Part shown: piece by piece, positions 1-11,729 of the stretch
Numbering within the stretch: position 1 is the first letter of the stretch
Layout of the letters: each line of letters starts with the position of its first letter
NCBI GenBank assembly: GCA_016802295.1
Contig: JAESIW010000065.1
Location: forward strand, 620,001-684,000
DNA length: 64,000 bases
Direction: 5' to 3'
From: Brachionus rotundiformis
Taxonomy: Eukaryota > Rotifera > Eurotatoria > Ploima > Brachionidae
The notes under the pieces: generated by a model
Told to the model about the DNA's origin: nothing
The model's database searches: none
Seen by the model: the letters and a program-made list of their open reading frames with translations, nothing else
Translations under genes and position numbers: made by a program

Positions 1-5
1 CTAAG

Positions 6-684
6 GGAAATGATATGCAAATACCAATGGAATTATGCTCACATTGTAATACCTCATTTTAGATGTTAAGTTTTAATTTACTATTTAATTTCCTTTAAGT
101 TGAGCCAGATGAAATAAGACGGCTAGGCAAAAGGTTCCGAAAATTAGATCTAGACGGTTCAGGTTCGCTTAGTGTTGATGAATTTATGAGTATACCAGAT
201 CTGCAGCAGAATCCTCTGGTACAGAGGGTTATAGACATATTTGACGCCGATGGAAATGGAGAAGTTGATTTTCGAGGTTGATTTCTACATTTTAGTGCAT
301 TTTTGGTTTATAAATCTAATTTAATTTTTAAGAGTTTATTCAAGGCATATCCCAATTTAGTGTAAATGGTGACAAGGAAGCCAAACTAAAATGTATTTTT
401 TAAATCTTTTTGGTAGAATTCCATACAAAATTTTATTTTAAGTTGCTTTCAAAATTTATGATATGGACCGTGATGGCTACATATCGAATGGCGAATTATT
501 CCAAGTGCTAAAGATGATGGTTGGAAATAATTTAAAAGATGCTCAGTTACAGCAAATAGTAGACAAGACTATCATTTATGCTGATAAAGACAATGATGGT
601 AAGATATCATTTGAAGAATTCAAAGCAGTAATTGATGAATCCTTACGGGCTAATATTGAATCCAAAATGACGGTCCATGTCTAA
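6..684 (+). CDS. PPP3R1: Calcineurin subunit B (regulatory subunit of protein phosphatase 2B)
   Basis: Exons 6..45, 100..276, 333..392 and 443..684 join in one frame with GT-AG introns of about 50 bases. They give 172 residues, plus a start Met that must lie in an exon before the window, because the sequence opens at an AG just before the Gly codon. The product is the Ca2+-binding regulatory partner of the calcineurin catalytic subunit. Four EF-hands are visible: DLDGSGSLSVDE, DADGNGEVDFRE, DMDRDGYISNGE and DKDNDGKISFEE, at about residues 31, 63, 100 and 141, as in the human protein. The linker FKIYDMD and the segment FQVLKMMVGNNLKDAQLQQI are near-identical to animal calcineurin B from memory. 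Gly-Asn after the presumed Met fits N-myristoylation. Length (173 with Met) matches the family (about 170). Only the start codon and promoter are missing. Confidence 0.95.
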
Positions 685-722
685 AAATATTTTTTTTTTA
701 AAGTGTTGGTGATTAATTGTTA

Positions 723-728
723 AATAAA
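723..728 (+). terminator. Poly(A) signal of the calcineurin B gene
   Basis: AATAAA lies 39 bases after the stop codon, followed by T-rich sequence. The position is typical of an animal cleavage and polyadenylation signal. Confidence 0.5.
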
Positions 729-1264
729 AATATTGCTTTAGTATATCTAATTTTTTTCAAATATCTTAAGAACAGCAAGTTTCAACACGGGTCTACCATA
801 TAGAATTTATTGAGATCAAAAGCTTGTTTTGAAAAGCCTATAATAGTAAAAAAACAAGCTTTACTAGCAATTAGGAAAAAATCAACAAAATAAAAATTGC
901 ATACATTTGATTTATTTATACATATATTGTTTATTTTAAATGTAATTGATAGGATATTAAACAAAAAATCAGGCTTTGATTTATATAATTTTTTTTGGTG
1001 AATAAAAAAAAATCATTTTTAATAATATGATAATGATAAATATTTGTTAATATTTTAAAAGAAAAATAGAAATAATAAATCCAATATTTTATTTTTAAGA
1101 TTTCAAAATATAAAACTATTTGTTATTTGAAAATTGAAAAAATCTTATTATTTCTGTTTAAAAAAGCGCTGATTTTGAGCAAATAAAAATACAAATCAAA
1201 AGCTCATCAAAAAAAAATTTAATTTGCGTCACTGTTTAATAATTTACACCAAAAATAAGAATAA
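729..1264. other. Intergenic stretch between two convergent genes
   Basis: AT-rich sequence with homopolymer runs between the 3' ends of the calcineurin B gene (plus) and the coiled-coil gene (minus). I see no coding frame, RNA gene or repeat array in it. Confidence 0.5.
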
Positions 1265-4200
1265 TTAGCTGGTTATAGAAGTTATTTTAAAAATATTGTT
1301 TGCTGTTAATAGCTCTATGTCATTTAAATTTAATTTCAAACTTTCCAAAATATTCTTGGTCTGAATTTTAGATCTTTCTAAGCTCATTAGTTTATCTTGA
1401 AAGCTTTTAGCCAAAGATTCTCTAGCTCTCATTTGTTCATCTCTTAGATTTGCTTCATTTTGACTTTCAAGAGAATCATAGCAACACGCTCCAATAGGCT
1501 TTCTAATATTTGGAGTTATTAACAAGGAAGAAGCTGGCTGATTGACAGTTTGACGGCCTGATGAAATTCTATCGTGCTGATCCACCTGATCCTTCAATAC
1601 TTCTTCGAGATTGTTTAATTTTATCTTTATTAGACGTAACTCTTCTTGATTACTAGTAAAAATTAAAATTAGAAAATTAAAACAGATAAATTTACTTTAT
1701 ATAATCCTGATTTAGATGTTCAAATTCTTTGGCCTTATGATCAAGCTTATCTTCAAGGTGATCAATCGTTTTTTTCTTTTCATTTACTTCTTCTTGTAAC
1801 TCACGTATTCTACAATTATGATTTAACTTTATTTTAAAACTAATAATTTAAAAATTTTTTCATTACGTTTTTGAATTAATTTCGTTTTCTTCTAACGATT
1901 TATTAAGCGATTTGTTTTTACTTTTTAATTCTTCATAAGATTTTTTCTGTTTTGACAATTCGCCCTTAAATTGGTAAAAATAATTAAATATCAAAAGTTA
2001 CAGATAATCCACATAACAAACAGAATGATATAATCAGCATTACATTACAGCAGTTTTTTAATTTCAAGTTAAATAATTATTTTTTTAAATTATATTTCCC
2101 TTTTGAAAATTTTTTATTAGATAAACATTTAGATATAATTTTTTTAAATAAAAAATTGATCAATCTTTATTAACATAGTTTTATGTAGTTGATAAATTTA
2201 CAATTTAGAATACTTACCAAAAACTTAACTTTAAACTTAGCTTACAGCTAAAAGTAAGACAAGTTTAAGAACTTATCATAAACCTATAAAAGAAATTTAA
2301 TGCAAAATTGAAAATCTTCAGTGTTAATTGTTTAATATAAAGTGACTGAGCCGTGTCAGCGACATCAAGATGTCAGTATTGACTGCTATAAAATATATAT
2401 TGTTTAAGCATTTTAGAAAAAATATATAGAAAGAATAAACAGTTTTATAATTAATTAATCATTTGAAGAATTCAAATATTAGTAATTAGATTATTAGACA
2501 ATAGTATAACGGTGTCGAAATAGGATTTGAAAAGATTATGAAAAATTTATATAGATTTTTTCAGTGTTTGATAAGGTATAAAAGATTTATTTTTTAATTT
2601 TTACTTAATTATTTAATTTAATTAATTAAAAGTAGTTTCATTTTTTAATCTAATTTGATATCTGTTACTATTTTTAACTTTATACTAAAAGCCTTTTCAA
2701 TTTGGCATTGTGGATTTTTTTGGAAAGCAAAATAAAAATTTTAAATTTGGATCACTTTTTCAAAATATCCAAGATACGTTCTGAAAATATGTATACAAAG
2801 TCTGTATCACTCAAATTTAGTTTCCGCATGAACTCTGCAAGAATAATTGAAATAAAATAGCACAGTTTTTGCAGTGACTTAATTTAGGTGAAAAATAGTT
2901 TTCAGAACGAATATTGGATTTTTCGATTAAATTATCAAAATTTTAAAGTTTTATTTTTTGGTCAAATCTTAATTTTATATTTGTCTTAAAATTTTGATTT
3001 TAAATTTTATTATGACTATACGTTTATTCAAAATAAGTTACCTGCAGGGCACTAAGCTGTTTTTTTTCATTTTGATATTCACTTCTGACTTCTTCTAAAT
3101 ACGCTTCCAATGATTCTAATTCATCTTTTTTCTCTAAACATTTTTCATTCATCTGATCAAATATCTTCTGTTTATTTTGATTTTTAAAAGTCAAATCTTT
3201 TAATTTATATTCATAATCTTTGATTGTTTCGACAAAGTTATCCAATTCTTGTCTTGAGACATTGTTTTTTTTTAATAAATCATTCAATTCTGATTGATTT
3301 TGGTTTAATTTAATTTCAATATTTTTATTATTTTCCTCTAATTTTTCAATTTCGCTTCTTTTCTTTTTAATTTTATCGTTCATTTTTTCAACATCTTGAT
3401 TCAAGGACTCTTTTTCATATTCTAAATCGTTCACTTCCTCTTCAAGTTTTTTATAGGAAAGTTGTTTCTCCTTAATCAAAGATGTAGCATTTTTCATTTC
3501 ATTCTCTCTAACATCATATTCTTGATCCATTTTTTCCAAAAGCTCACTTAAGTTGGTCACTTTATTCTTAAGATCAATTTTAATTGAATTCAATTCATCG
3601 TTTGTGTTCTTTAGCTCGTCGAAATTTGATTTTTCAATCTCAATATTGGATCTCAGCTCTTCTAAATTTCTTAAAAATTCTTCCTCATTTTGCTTTAGCC
3701 TGTCCAAGAGAAGCTCTATATCTTGGCATTCTTCTTTTTTATCCTGTAAACACTTTTCAGTATCAGATAATTTTTTCGATTCTTCGTCTTTCATTTGAAT
3801 CACTCTGGCCAATTCTTTTTCATTTTGTGCCAATTGATAGTTTCGTTCTTCCAATAAATGAGATTTTGTTCTCATTTCTGATTGATAGTGTTCAAATTTT
3901 GTCTTGATTTGAGATATTTGGTTTTGTAAGTTTTCTTTGGTATTCCTGAGGTCTTTTAGGTCTCGTTGTGACTGATCGACCTCTTGTTTAAAAAACTCCG
4001 TATACTTCGAATTTTTTTCCTTAAGGAGATCCATCTCCTTTTTTTTTGATTCAACCTCTGCATTTAGAGATTCCAAATTATTTCTTTGCTCAATTATATT
4101 GTTTTTTAGCTCATTAAGACTGTAGTTTTTCCCCAAAATCATGTGACTTTTTTGATTAATATCCTTATCTCGAATTTCTTGCAGAAAATTGACCATTTCT

Positions 4201-7200
4201 GACTTAAGGGTATCAATAGTGCTTTCAATTTGTCGCTTTTCCTCTTTTGTATGACTTAGCTCTTCTTGTACTGCTATAAGTTCCATAGCGGCATCATCTG
4301 CTTTTTTGTTCAGGACACTCATATCTCTTTTCAACTTTAAGTTTTTCTTTTTTAGTGAATCACATTCCTTTTCGATCTTATTTCAAGATTAACATCTGTC
4401 TTAGACAAAATAAATATAAAATTTACTCGGGATTTTGATGTTTTAATGGTCATAAGGTCTCTTTTGGTCACCTTAATGGTATGTTCCACATCTTGCAGTT
4501 CAAAACTTCGCTTTTTCAAAGTTTCTTCAAGACAAAATATTTCCTTCTGGATCGAAAAAATTAAATCAGATTCGGAAAAATAAGAGCACATTTTTAATCA
4601 ATGAATAGAAGTGCCAAAAATAAAAAAATGACTCCAATATCTAAATTTTAGATTACCATGATTACAAGGCTGAAACAAATATTTAACCCAATAACACTTA
4701 TATTAATAAGTCTTCTTTTTTTTGAAAATAATGTCAATCTTTGGGTCAAGAGTCTAGAATATTAAAAGATTTTCACTTGAATTATATTTTTTTTACTTAT
4801 ATTCACGAATATTGGAAAAAGAATGTAAAATTTTGATTCAATAAATTGAAGCCAAAAATTATTTTTTTATTTAATATCAAAAAAAATTTAAAAGTTTTCT
4901 CGTTAAATATTAAATAATATTTCCTAGAAATAAAAATTGATTAAACCATAGTAGTGAAAATAACAAAATTCTTTAAAAATAATTAAATAACTTAATTTAT
5001 TAATACAAATAAAATTTTATATCAAATATTAGCCATTTAATAAAAAAAAAAATTAAAAATAATTTTCTTTTTTTTATAGCTAATAATTTAAATTCAAAAG
5101 AATTTTTCGATAAATACTACTCTTTGTTTCTTATTCAGTCAAAAAGAAAGATTATCAATACAAATTAAACTATTTTTTGTGTTATGTTTATTTTTGATCT
5201 ACAAAAAATACAAATAACTTTGTAAAGCAATTCATTTTCTATGAATAATTTTTTAAAAAGAAATATAAGACATTTTAAATTGAAAAAAAAATCAATTAAC
5301 AACAATTTTTATTATTTTTACTTTTGGCCAATTCTATTTAAAACAATACTTTTTGAAAATATTTTAAATATTCTAACAATTAACTTGAAATAATTTCAAC
5401 ATTTTAATTTTTTAAATTTTAAATTGTAGGTTTTTTTATTTTTATCGTATTTAAACTAGAGACTGTCAATAATCTTTATTATAAAAAAAAAATCTTACTT
5501 GTATCATGGAACTATCCTTATCCAAATTAAACTGATGGTTAATTTGCATATTTTTTGCCATTTCAAGCTTCAATAATTGCTGCTTGCGTTCATTTATGGC
5601 CAAATCAAGAGCCTCAAACTCGGCCTTCTTGTCTGATAAATCAAAGTCATTCATTTTACTTGGCCTCGTATCTCTTAAATAACTTTTGAGCTTTGTTATT
5701 TGCACTTTCATTTGATGATTTAAGTCCTCTAGTTTGTGATGTTCAGGTATTGTACAAACCAATGGATCATTATCTTTTTTCTCAAATTGATTGTCTTTGT
5801 CTTTATTTCTCTCGTTCAAAAATGTATTCAATTGATATTTTAGTGAATCAATTTCATCTGCTTGCTGCTGAAGTTTTCTATTGAGCATTTCGTTCGATTT
5901 GAACTCATCTAATTGCCTTTGTTGGTCTAATTGCCTATTTATAATTTCATTTTTTTGGTTCAAAGCTTTTTTTAGGTCATCTATTTCTCTTAGGTATTTT
6001 TCGTTTCCACTAAACGGTTCAGTCATAGTCTGTTTTTCTGGACCAGGTCTTTTTAAACTCTTTAAACTCACAGACAGTCCATTTTGCTCAAGGGGATTTT
6101 TGAATTGAACCACACTTTTTGTTCGCTTGTCTTTATATTGACTTATGTCCGAGTCCGATGAGCACGATGTGCTTGTTTTCTTCGAGCTATTCTCTGATTT
6201 GCTTCGCTTCTTGAGGCCTTTTTTAAACGTTTCCAGCCTATCGGCAGGTATTTCAACACTAGATGTATACTTTTTGTCAGTAGGTCTATCATCAACTTTA
6301 GGCACATAATAAAACTGATTTTTTTTCGAGTCCCGATAGCTAGCTCTCTCATATTCAGACTCCTGGTCGACTGGCAAAAGCATTTTTTTCTCATACTTTT
6401 TTTGTTCATCTCTGACTAAAATAAGCTCATTTTGAAAATTATCTGATGCAATATACTCACTGGTGCACTCGTCATACAACTCTAGAGGTTCGGTTCGATA
6501 GGTGCTCAACTGGTCTCCGCTTCGAATGTGATTAATTGGAAGAAAAACAGTATTAGAGCTTGATTGACTGGGATTTTGGAATATCTCACTCGAGGTGGCT
6601 TTCATCTGGTTCAATTGATCGCCTTTGGCAAGCATTTTGGCCTTCAAGACCTTTATTTGTTCATTCAAATATTTAAGCTCTTTGGTGTCAGTGTCGTCAG
6701 ATGCGCCTGAGTTGGCGCGGTTTTTGAATCGTTTACTAAATACTGGTAGAGATTCTTTGGCATCTATTTTGGCTCGCAACACTTTTATTCTGTCACTTAT
6801 CTTTTTAATTGCATCCTCTTCTTCGGTCAAAAAGCTTCCATCAGAATTTCTGTTTAACATGGCATATAAATTTTTTACAATATTCTCCAATTCGATATGT
6901 TTTTCATATAACAATTTTTCAATCATGCCTTTCAAATTGCTTATCAGCAAACGATTTGACTGAGTGGTATTTAAGCAGTCCAAGTCCCGGAACAAATAAA
7001 ATTTTCCTTTTTCCAAATTATCCTCGGTGATTCTGAGAGAATTTTTAAACTTTTCAATTTCGTTCATAGATTGCTCAATAAATTGTATAGACTTGAGTCT
7101 AAATTCTAGGTCCTTGCCTTGGTTGAACAAGAAGCAACATTCTTGTTCTATTTGATTTTTAAATTGGTTATATTTTCTATAAATTTCTCCAGTTTCGATA

Positions 7201-8103
7201 AAATCCGATTCAATTTTTTTCAATTCGAGCGTAGGAGATGTGTTGGTCAGTCTCCTCATTGTCCGAGAATACTCTTCATAGATTTTGCTGCTCGAATAAG
7301 CACTATTTTGGCCAGAATTTTCCATCATTTCTTTCAACATGTACCTTATTTCGTTCATAACCTCCTCGTTACGCTGACAAGAACCATTTTTGTGAGAATT
7401 GTGACCCTCAATTTTTACCAATTCAGATTCAAGCTTATGTATATCTTCAATTTTTTGAAGCATTTCTCCTTTAAGCTTTTCGAGCTCTGTATGAATTACA
7501 TCACTTTTGTCACTAATATTGGTAAAATCCCTTCCATTCGTCTCTTTTTTAAGTCTGTTGTAATTTTTTAATTCAGAGTCGAGTTGTTCGGTTCTGGTCC
7601 GGTATCCATTCAGTTCAAGTATGTTGACTGCTAGTTCCTTTACTATAAGATGCTTTTTGGTCGAGGTCTCATCATTTTTTTTCGGAGTAGCGTGAAAAAT
7701 TGGCAAAATTTTTGGACTACTTGAGTGGTGGTTTGGTGTGCTATGGGTAAATTGCATTTGGGAATTTGATTGTATAATGTTCAAATTACCGTTGTTGTTG
7801 TTATCTTCTTTCGAACTAATTAAAAATTTATTTAGTTAAAATAACTTTTTTTATAATTGATAAAGTTATCTACCTGACAAATGAGGGCTTTATTGGCGAT
7901 AAATTTTGCACATTGTGTTTTTGTTTTTGGGTTCTTTGTTGATTTATTCGAGTTTCTTCGTGTAATTTATTGGTCTTGATAAGCTTTATTGACGTAGTAG
8001 TACTAGGATTTCTTTGAGTTAAATTGGATTTTTTAGGAATATGGTTCTTTTCATTAAATATTTCGAGTTTTATTGGAATTTTTGTATTAGTTTTAGAAGA
8101 CAT
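1265..8103 (-). CDS. Large coiled-coil protein, 1533 aa, seven exons (centrosomal type?)
   Basis: Seven exons read on the minus strand as 8103..7874, 7815..5499, 4546..4427, 4376..3042, 1964..1867, 1809..1696 and 1652..1265. Each boundary has GT and AG, and the phases agree, giving 1534 codons including the stop. Residues 1-230 are low in structure and rich in Lys, Thr, Asn and Ser. After that the protein is almost continuous heptad coiled coil rich in Glu, Lys, Leu, Asn and Gln, broken by a Ser-rich disordered part near residues 550-640. No motor head, membrane segment or globular enzyme domain is seen. Introns of about 0.95 kb (4547..5498) and 1.08 kb (1965..3041) interrupt it. The character recalls centrosomal or ciliary coiled-coil proteins such as centriolin, but centriolin's N-terminal leucine-rich repeats are absent, so I do not name it. 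The start at 8103 is the first ATG of an open exon. An AG 12 bases upstream leaves an earlier exon possible. Confidence 0.82.
1965..3041 (-). other. Long intron of the coiled-coil gene
   Basis: About 1.08 kb of very AT-rich sequence between a GTAACT donor (3041) and a TTTAAG acceptor (1965) on the minus strand. I see no nested gene or repeat in it. The other long intron of this gene, 4547..5498, is equally featureless. Confidence 0.6.
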
Positions 8104-8999
8104 AGTAAAGTTTGCCTAGTAATTATTAAATTTCATCATATTCCGATTCAGGCGTAATATTAGACTAAATAACAATAATAAAGAAAAATACAAGAGACCG
8201 AGAACCCTTTTATTAGCTAATTCTTCTACAAATAGAATTATAAATTAAAAAATACTCTTTTAATATTTAAAGATAAATTTTTCTTTTCCAAAATAGAAAA
8301 ATGACCTTTATTAATAATTTTTTTCGTAGCTATTATCGCCATGACAACAAGTCGTGAACAAAAAGACAAATAAAAACAACTGACTACATTTAATTGTTTA
8401 GGTATTGGCTAGCTTTTATATTCTTGAGTGTTTTGGTAGTGAATTTGCTTTAAAAATATCTAGACCAATTTGGCTTATTGCATATTTTAATTTCATTTAA
8501 AGGAAACCGTAATTTTTTAAATGGATTAGCCTCCTAATGCAGTTATTTAAAATAAAGTAATTCTTTATTTTTATTAGTTAATGATTTTAGATTACTTTTA
8601 TTTTAAAATTTGGGTTAATTATTACTTATATCTTAGGGTTCTTTATTTTTTAAAGTCAACACATTTTAGATTATGGAATTTCAATTTAAGCTTTTCTAAA
8701 CAGAACCCTTGAGCTAGTTTAGATCTGAGATGAGTTTTAATTTTAAACAATTCGAACTAAAAAAAAATAAACTTTCAGTGCCTTTATTGAACACCAAAAT
8801 TTTTACTAATACTCGAAATTCAATTTCAATTTTGTTTAATAAAAGATTTAATAAATTATTTAGGTTATGTATATTTCTTGGAGAGCAAAAATAAATACAA
8901 ATCTTTTGAAATTTATTTTAGCTTTAATTAAGAGTTAATCAAAATATAAAAATTAAATAATAATACAAGTATTTTCGATTTTTTGTTGTTAGTTAGTAG
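8104..8999. other. Intergenic, presumed upstream region of the coiled-coil gene
   Basis: About 0.9 kb of AT-rich sequence. No ORF or splice-supported exon was recognised. It should hold the promoter and 5' leader of the minus-strand coiled-coil gene, but I cannot point to a specific site. Confidence 0.4.
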
Positions 9000-9530
9000 T
9001 TATTGCTTCTACATTCTAACAAGAATATCTGAGCCCATTAGTTCTTTTTGGTAGCCATATCCATCGAATTTATCTAGCGTGACCTTGAATATTTTCGTGG
9101 AAGCAGATTTTACAATACTATCAAGCAATCTGTTCCATTGTGGGACCACTCTGTTTAAAAAGAAAATATGTCCGACTGTCACTGGACTTGCAAAATCATT
9201 TCTCAATTTGGAAGTCATCCAGTGCATTCTAATACTATTTTTTCCTACTATTGATCTTTTATCTTCTTATATAGATAAAGGGACTCGTGAATTAGTTTAG
9301 CTTGTTCCAATTCTTTTGCTAGTTTATACATTTAGTTTGGTAATGTCCATCGTCAGTAATCGCGTTTTATAGTTCATTCCGCTCAAAATCAAATGTATTT
9401 TTGTAGCATTTTCATGCACTTTTTTTAATTCATTCACATTCATCATCTTTGGTCTCATACTTGCACCGCACACTCTAACCTGACCAAAGGCGTATATAAT
9501 TTTGTCCATAAGTTTTTTTCTCTACTGACA
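9000..9530 (-). mobile_element. Decayed LINE fragment, C-terminal part of the reverse transcriptase ORF
   Basis: Two minus-strand pieces in different frames look like the end of a CR1/jockey-like LINE ORF2. Around 9509..9324 there is ELKKVHENATKIHLILSGMN followed by LTMDITKL. This fits the family pattern 'EKVQRRATKLI..L....Y..RL..L.L..L', which the intact element at 56 kb also shows. Around 9227..9009 there is FFLNRVVPQWNRLLDSIV followed by FKVTLDKF, matching the terminal 'F..RVV..WN.LP..I......FK..LDK' pattern. Frameshifts and stops separate the pieces, so it is a dead copy. It lies about 1 kb from the first IL-17-like gene. Confidence 0.72.
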
Positions 9531-10320
9531 AATGTACGCTTAGAATTCCTAATATCTTGTTTGCTTTTCCACAAGCACTTTTTAAAGTCCACTTTAAATC
9601 AGATGTTATCATGAAGTCGTTTTCGATAAAATATAAAAATGATTAAAGGTAAATAATCAAAAAAACACATCTTCATTTTAAATTTAATTATAAAAACTAT
9701 AATGAAAACAAAAACAATATATAATTTTTAAGCTTAAATCGCTATTATCAAATCTCATTACTGTGTGTCTTTCACATTATATGCACATTAAAAATCTTGA
9801 TACAAAATAATTTACTTTCTATCAAAAGTCCTTAAAGATATAATTGTGTTTTCCATTACATATTTAAATAATTTTTGATTTTGAATTAAATCATTTACAT
9901 TTCATTAGACTGTCCATTCGATTTAATTCAAGATAAAATCGTACGATTAAATCTAAATTTTTGCTTAAAAAATCCATTTTAATTTCTTTAGTTATTTTAA
10001 ATTATGGATCTTCATATAATAGAAGATATAAAAATAATTCTATTAAATTGATCAACTGAAATTCAACCCTTACCATTTTGTTATTAATAAAAAAATAAAA
10101 TAAAATTACTAATAAAAATAAATTAATTGTTTATATAATATATATTTTTTTATTATTTAATATTTAATATTTAGAGATGTTTTTTTTTTAATTATACGCT
10201 TAAAAAGGTTAATTTAACTTTATACTTAAAAATGTTTATAATATGTTGAATTTTATGACAGTTCTTTGTAAAGTTAAATATTAAATAGTTTTTAATAAAA
10301 AATTTCCTAATAAAAATTCT
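9531..10320. other. AT-rich intergenic sequence before the first IL-17-like gene
   Basis: About 0.8 kb with no recognisable gene. It separates the LINE relic from the palindromic block upstream of the cytokine gene. Confidence 0.4.
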
Positions 10321-10330
10321 AAAAGCGTCC

Positions 10331-10348
10331 TGTATCCTCAAGGATACA
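10331..10348. repeat. Short perfect palindrome TGTATCCT-CA-AGGATACA
   Basis: Two 8-base arms with a 2-base spacer, about 180 bases upstream of the TATA box of the first IL-17-like gene. It could be a protein-binding site or a DNA hairpin. The function is unknown. Confidence 0.6.
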
Positions 10349-10368
10349 TATTAATAAACAAATTTTAA

Positions 10369-10426
10369 CACTAAATTGTGTTTCAACTACCCACATTGAA
10401 ATGTTGAAGAATTCCACAATTTAGTG
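10369..10426. repeat. Inverted repeat with 12-base perfect arms upstream of the IL-17-like gene
   Basis: Arms CACTAAATTGTG (10369..10380) and CACAATTTAGTG (10415..10426) are exact reverse complements, separated by 34 bases. A second small pair, TTCAAC and GTTGAA, lies inside the spacer. The repeat sits about 100 bases before the TATA box. It may be a relic of a miniature inverted-repeat element or a regulatory structure. Confidence 0.6.
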
Positions 10427-10527
10427 CATTTAGCAAAATTCTTACTTTTAAAGGCGTTCTGATTATGAGAAACAAAAAGAAGAGGCATCCAATAACGCCT
10501 TTGTTTTTAATTTCTTGTTAATATTAG

Positions 10528-10535
10528 TATAAAAG
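10528..10535 (+). promoter_or_regulatory. TATA box of the first IL-17-like gene
   Basis: TATAAAAG lies 45 bases before the ATG. It is a consensus TATA box, giving a short 5' leader if transcription starts about 30 bases downstream. Confidence 0.6.
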
Positions 10536-10580
10536 AAGGAAAATTTTTACTTCAAATGATTATTTTTAATTATTTAAAAA

Positions 10581-11312
10581 ATGTATTCTTTTTGTTACGT
10601 TCTATTATATGTTTTTTTCCAAACAAAGTGTTTTAAAAGCAATCCAATTGATGCTAGTCACGAACAGTTAATATTTCGCGAAATCAAGAAAGAAATTGAC
10701 TCATATGGATTTAATGAAAATTTTGATTTTTTAAATCATTTTAAAAATAAATTTGGCGAATCACTTTTAAAAAAAAAAACAAATTCATACAATATATTTG
10801 ACTATATGTTGACCAGTAATCCGAAACATTTTAGCTTTAAGTCTTGTTTGAATCCAAATCAAGAATATTTGGAATTATTATATTCCGAATATTCAATTTT
10901 TTTCCGTAAAAAAGAAGACTATTTGGCAAAATCAGACTTTTCTACACAAAAAGAGAAATACCTAACAGAAATTGATGATAGCCAATGTAATATAAATGAA
11001 CGGAATACAACGACCATTAACAAGCGATCAATATGCCCATGGAAGTATAAGCTAAATATTAGATTTGATCGATTTCCTCCTTATAGAGCTGAGGCTAAAT
11101 GTTCATGCAGTTACTGTAATTTTATTGGAAATAGTATTCTACCAATAAATATGTATGGATGTTTACCTGTCCTTAAGCCAATTCCCATTTTAATTAGACA
11201 AAATGAATGTGATAAAGATGGCTATTACATATGGAAGCCGGATATTGAATATGTCAATATGGCATGTACTTGTGGATTAATTAAAAATTTCATATCTCAT
11301 GGAAAAAGGTGA
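10581..11312 (+). CDS. IL-17-like secreted cystine-knot cytokine, copy 1
   Basis: A single-exon ORF of 243 residues. The first 17 residues (MYSFCYVLLYVFFQTKC) form a hydrophobic signal peptide. A lightly conserved propeptide-like stretch follows, and the C-terminal 92 residues carry the IL-17 fold signature: CPWKYKLNIRFDRFPPY at residue 152, then AKCSCSYC, GCLPVLKPIPIL, NEC, IW and VNMACTCG. In the IL-17 family the order is '(S/C)PW...D..RYP..I..AKC...C....V..I.VLRR....C......W..I.V.VGC.CV', which this follows closely. IL-17s are secreted dimers that act through IL-17 receptors in immunity and, in nematodes, in neuromodulation. Neighbours are two further copies on the other strand. The long N-terminal half is unusual compared with vertebrate IL-17 (about 150 residues). 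Other cystine-knot growth factors are less likely because of the CPW and C-x-C spacing. Confidence 0.85.
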   Translation: MYSFCYVLLYVFFQTKCFKSNPIDASHEQLIFREIKKEIDSYGFNENFDFLNHFKNKFGESLLKKKTNSYNIFDYMLTSNPKHFSFKSCLNPNQEYLELLYSEYSIFFRKKEDYLAKSDFSTQKEKYLTEIDDSQCNINERNTTTINKRSICPWKYKLNIRFDRFPPYRAEAKCSCSYCNFIGNSILPINMYGCLPVLKPIPILIRQNECDKDGYYIWKPDIEYVNMACTCGLIKNFISHGKR

Positions 11313-11729
11313 AGTAAAATACCATTAGTTATAAGATAGTTATTGATTTAAAGTAAAATAGTGTTTATTTAAATTGAAAAATAATATTAGTCGATTAATT
11401 CTTAATTTTAATGTTAAAATTGAGAAAGTGTATAAATCAAAAAATTAAAATAATTTTTTTTTTACTAAATTTTTAAATTCAAATAAAAAATAATTTAAAT
11501 CTTAAAAACATCTATTTTCCTCTTTAGTTTAATAAGATAATACAGTATTTTATTAAAAAAGTGAGATAACATTTTAATTAAATCAGATAATAAATATAAA
11601 TATTTCAATAAAGAAAACATCATTTCTGACGTATTATTCTCCAATCTAAATAAAATATATAAAACAATCAAAAATTTCGTTTAAGCACTGTAATATTTTG
11701 CTAAAATTTAATTAAAAGAAGATAATATA
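11313..11729. other. 3' flank of IL-17-like copy 1
   Basis: AT-rich sequence with AATAAA near 11482 that may serve as the poly(A) signal of the cytokine gene. Nothing else was recognised before the LINE relic. Confidence 0.35.

Noticed and set aside
782..964. 60-codon minus-strand ORF downstream of calcineurin B
   Set aside because: Phe/Ile/Asn-rich product as expected from AT-rich non-coding DNA. It has no homology I recognise.
3553..3907. Plus-strand ORFs rich in Ser and Phe over the coiled-coil gene
   Set aside because: They are complements of Glu/Lys-rich coiled-coil codons on the minus strand (GAA/AAA read as TTC/TTT). No independent support.
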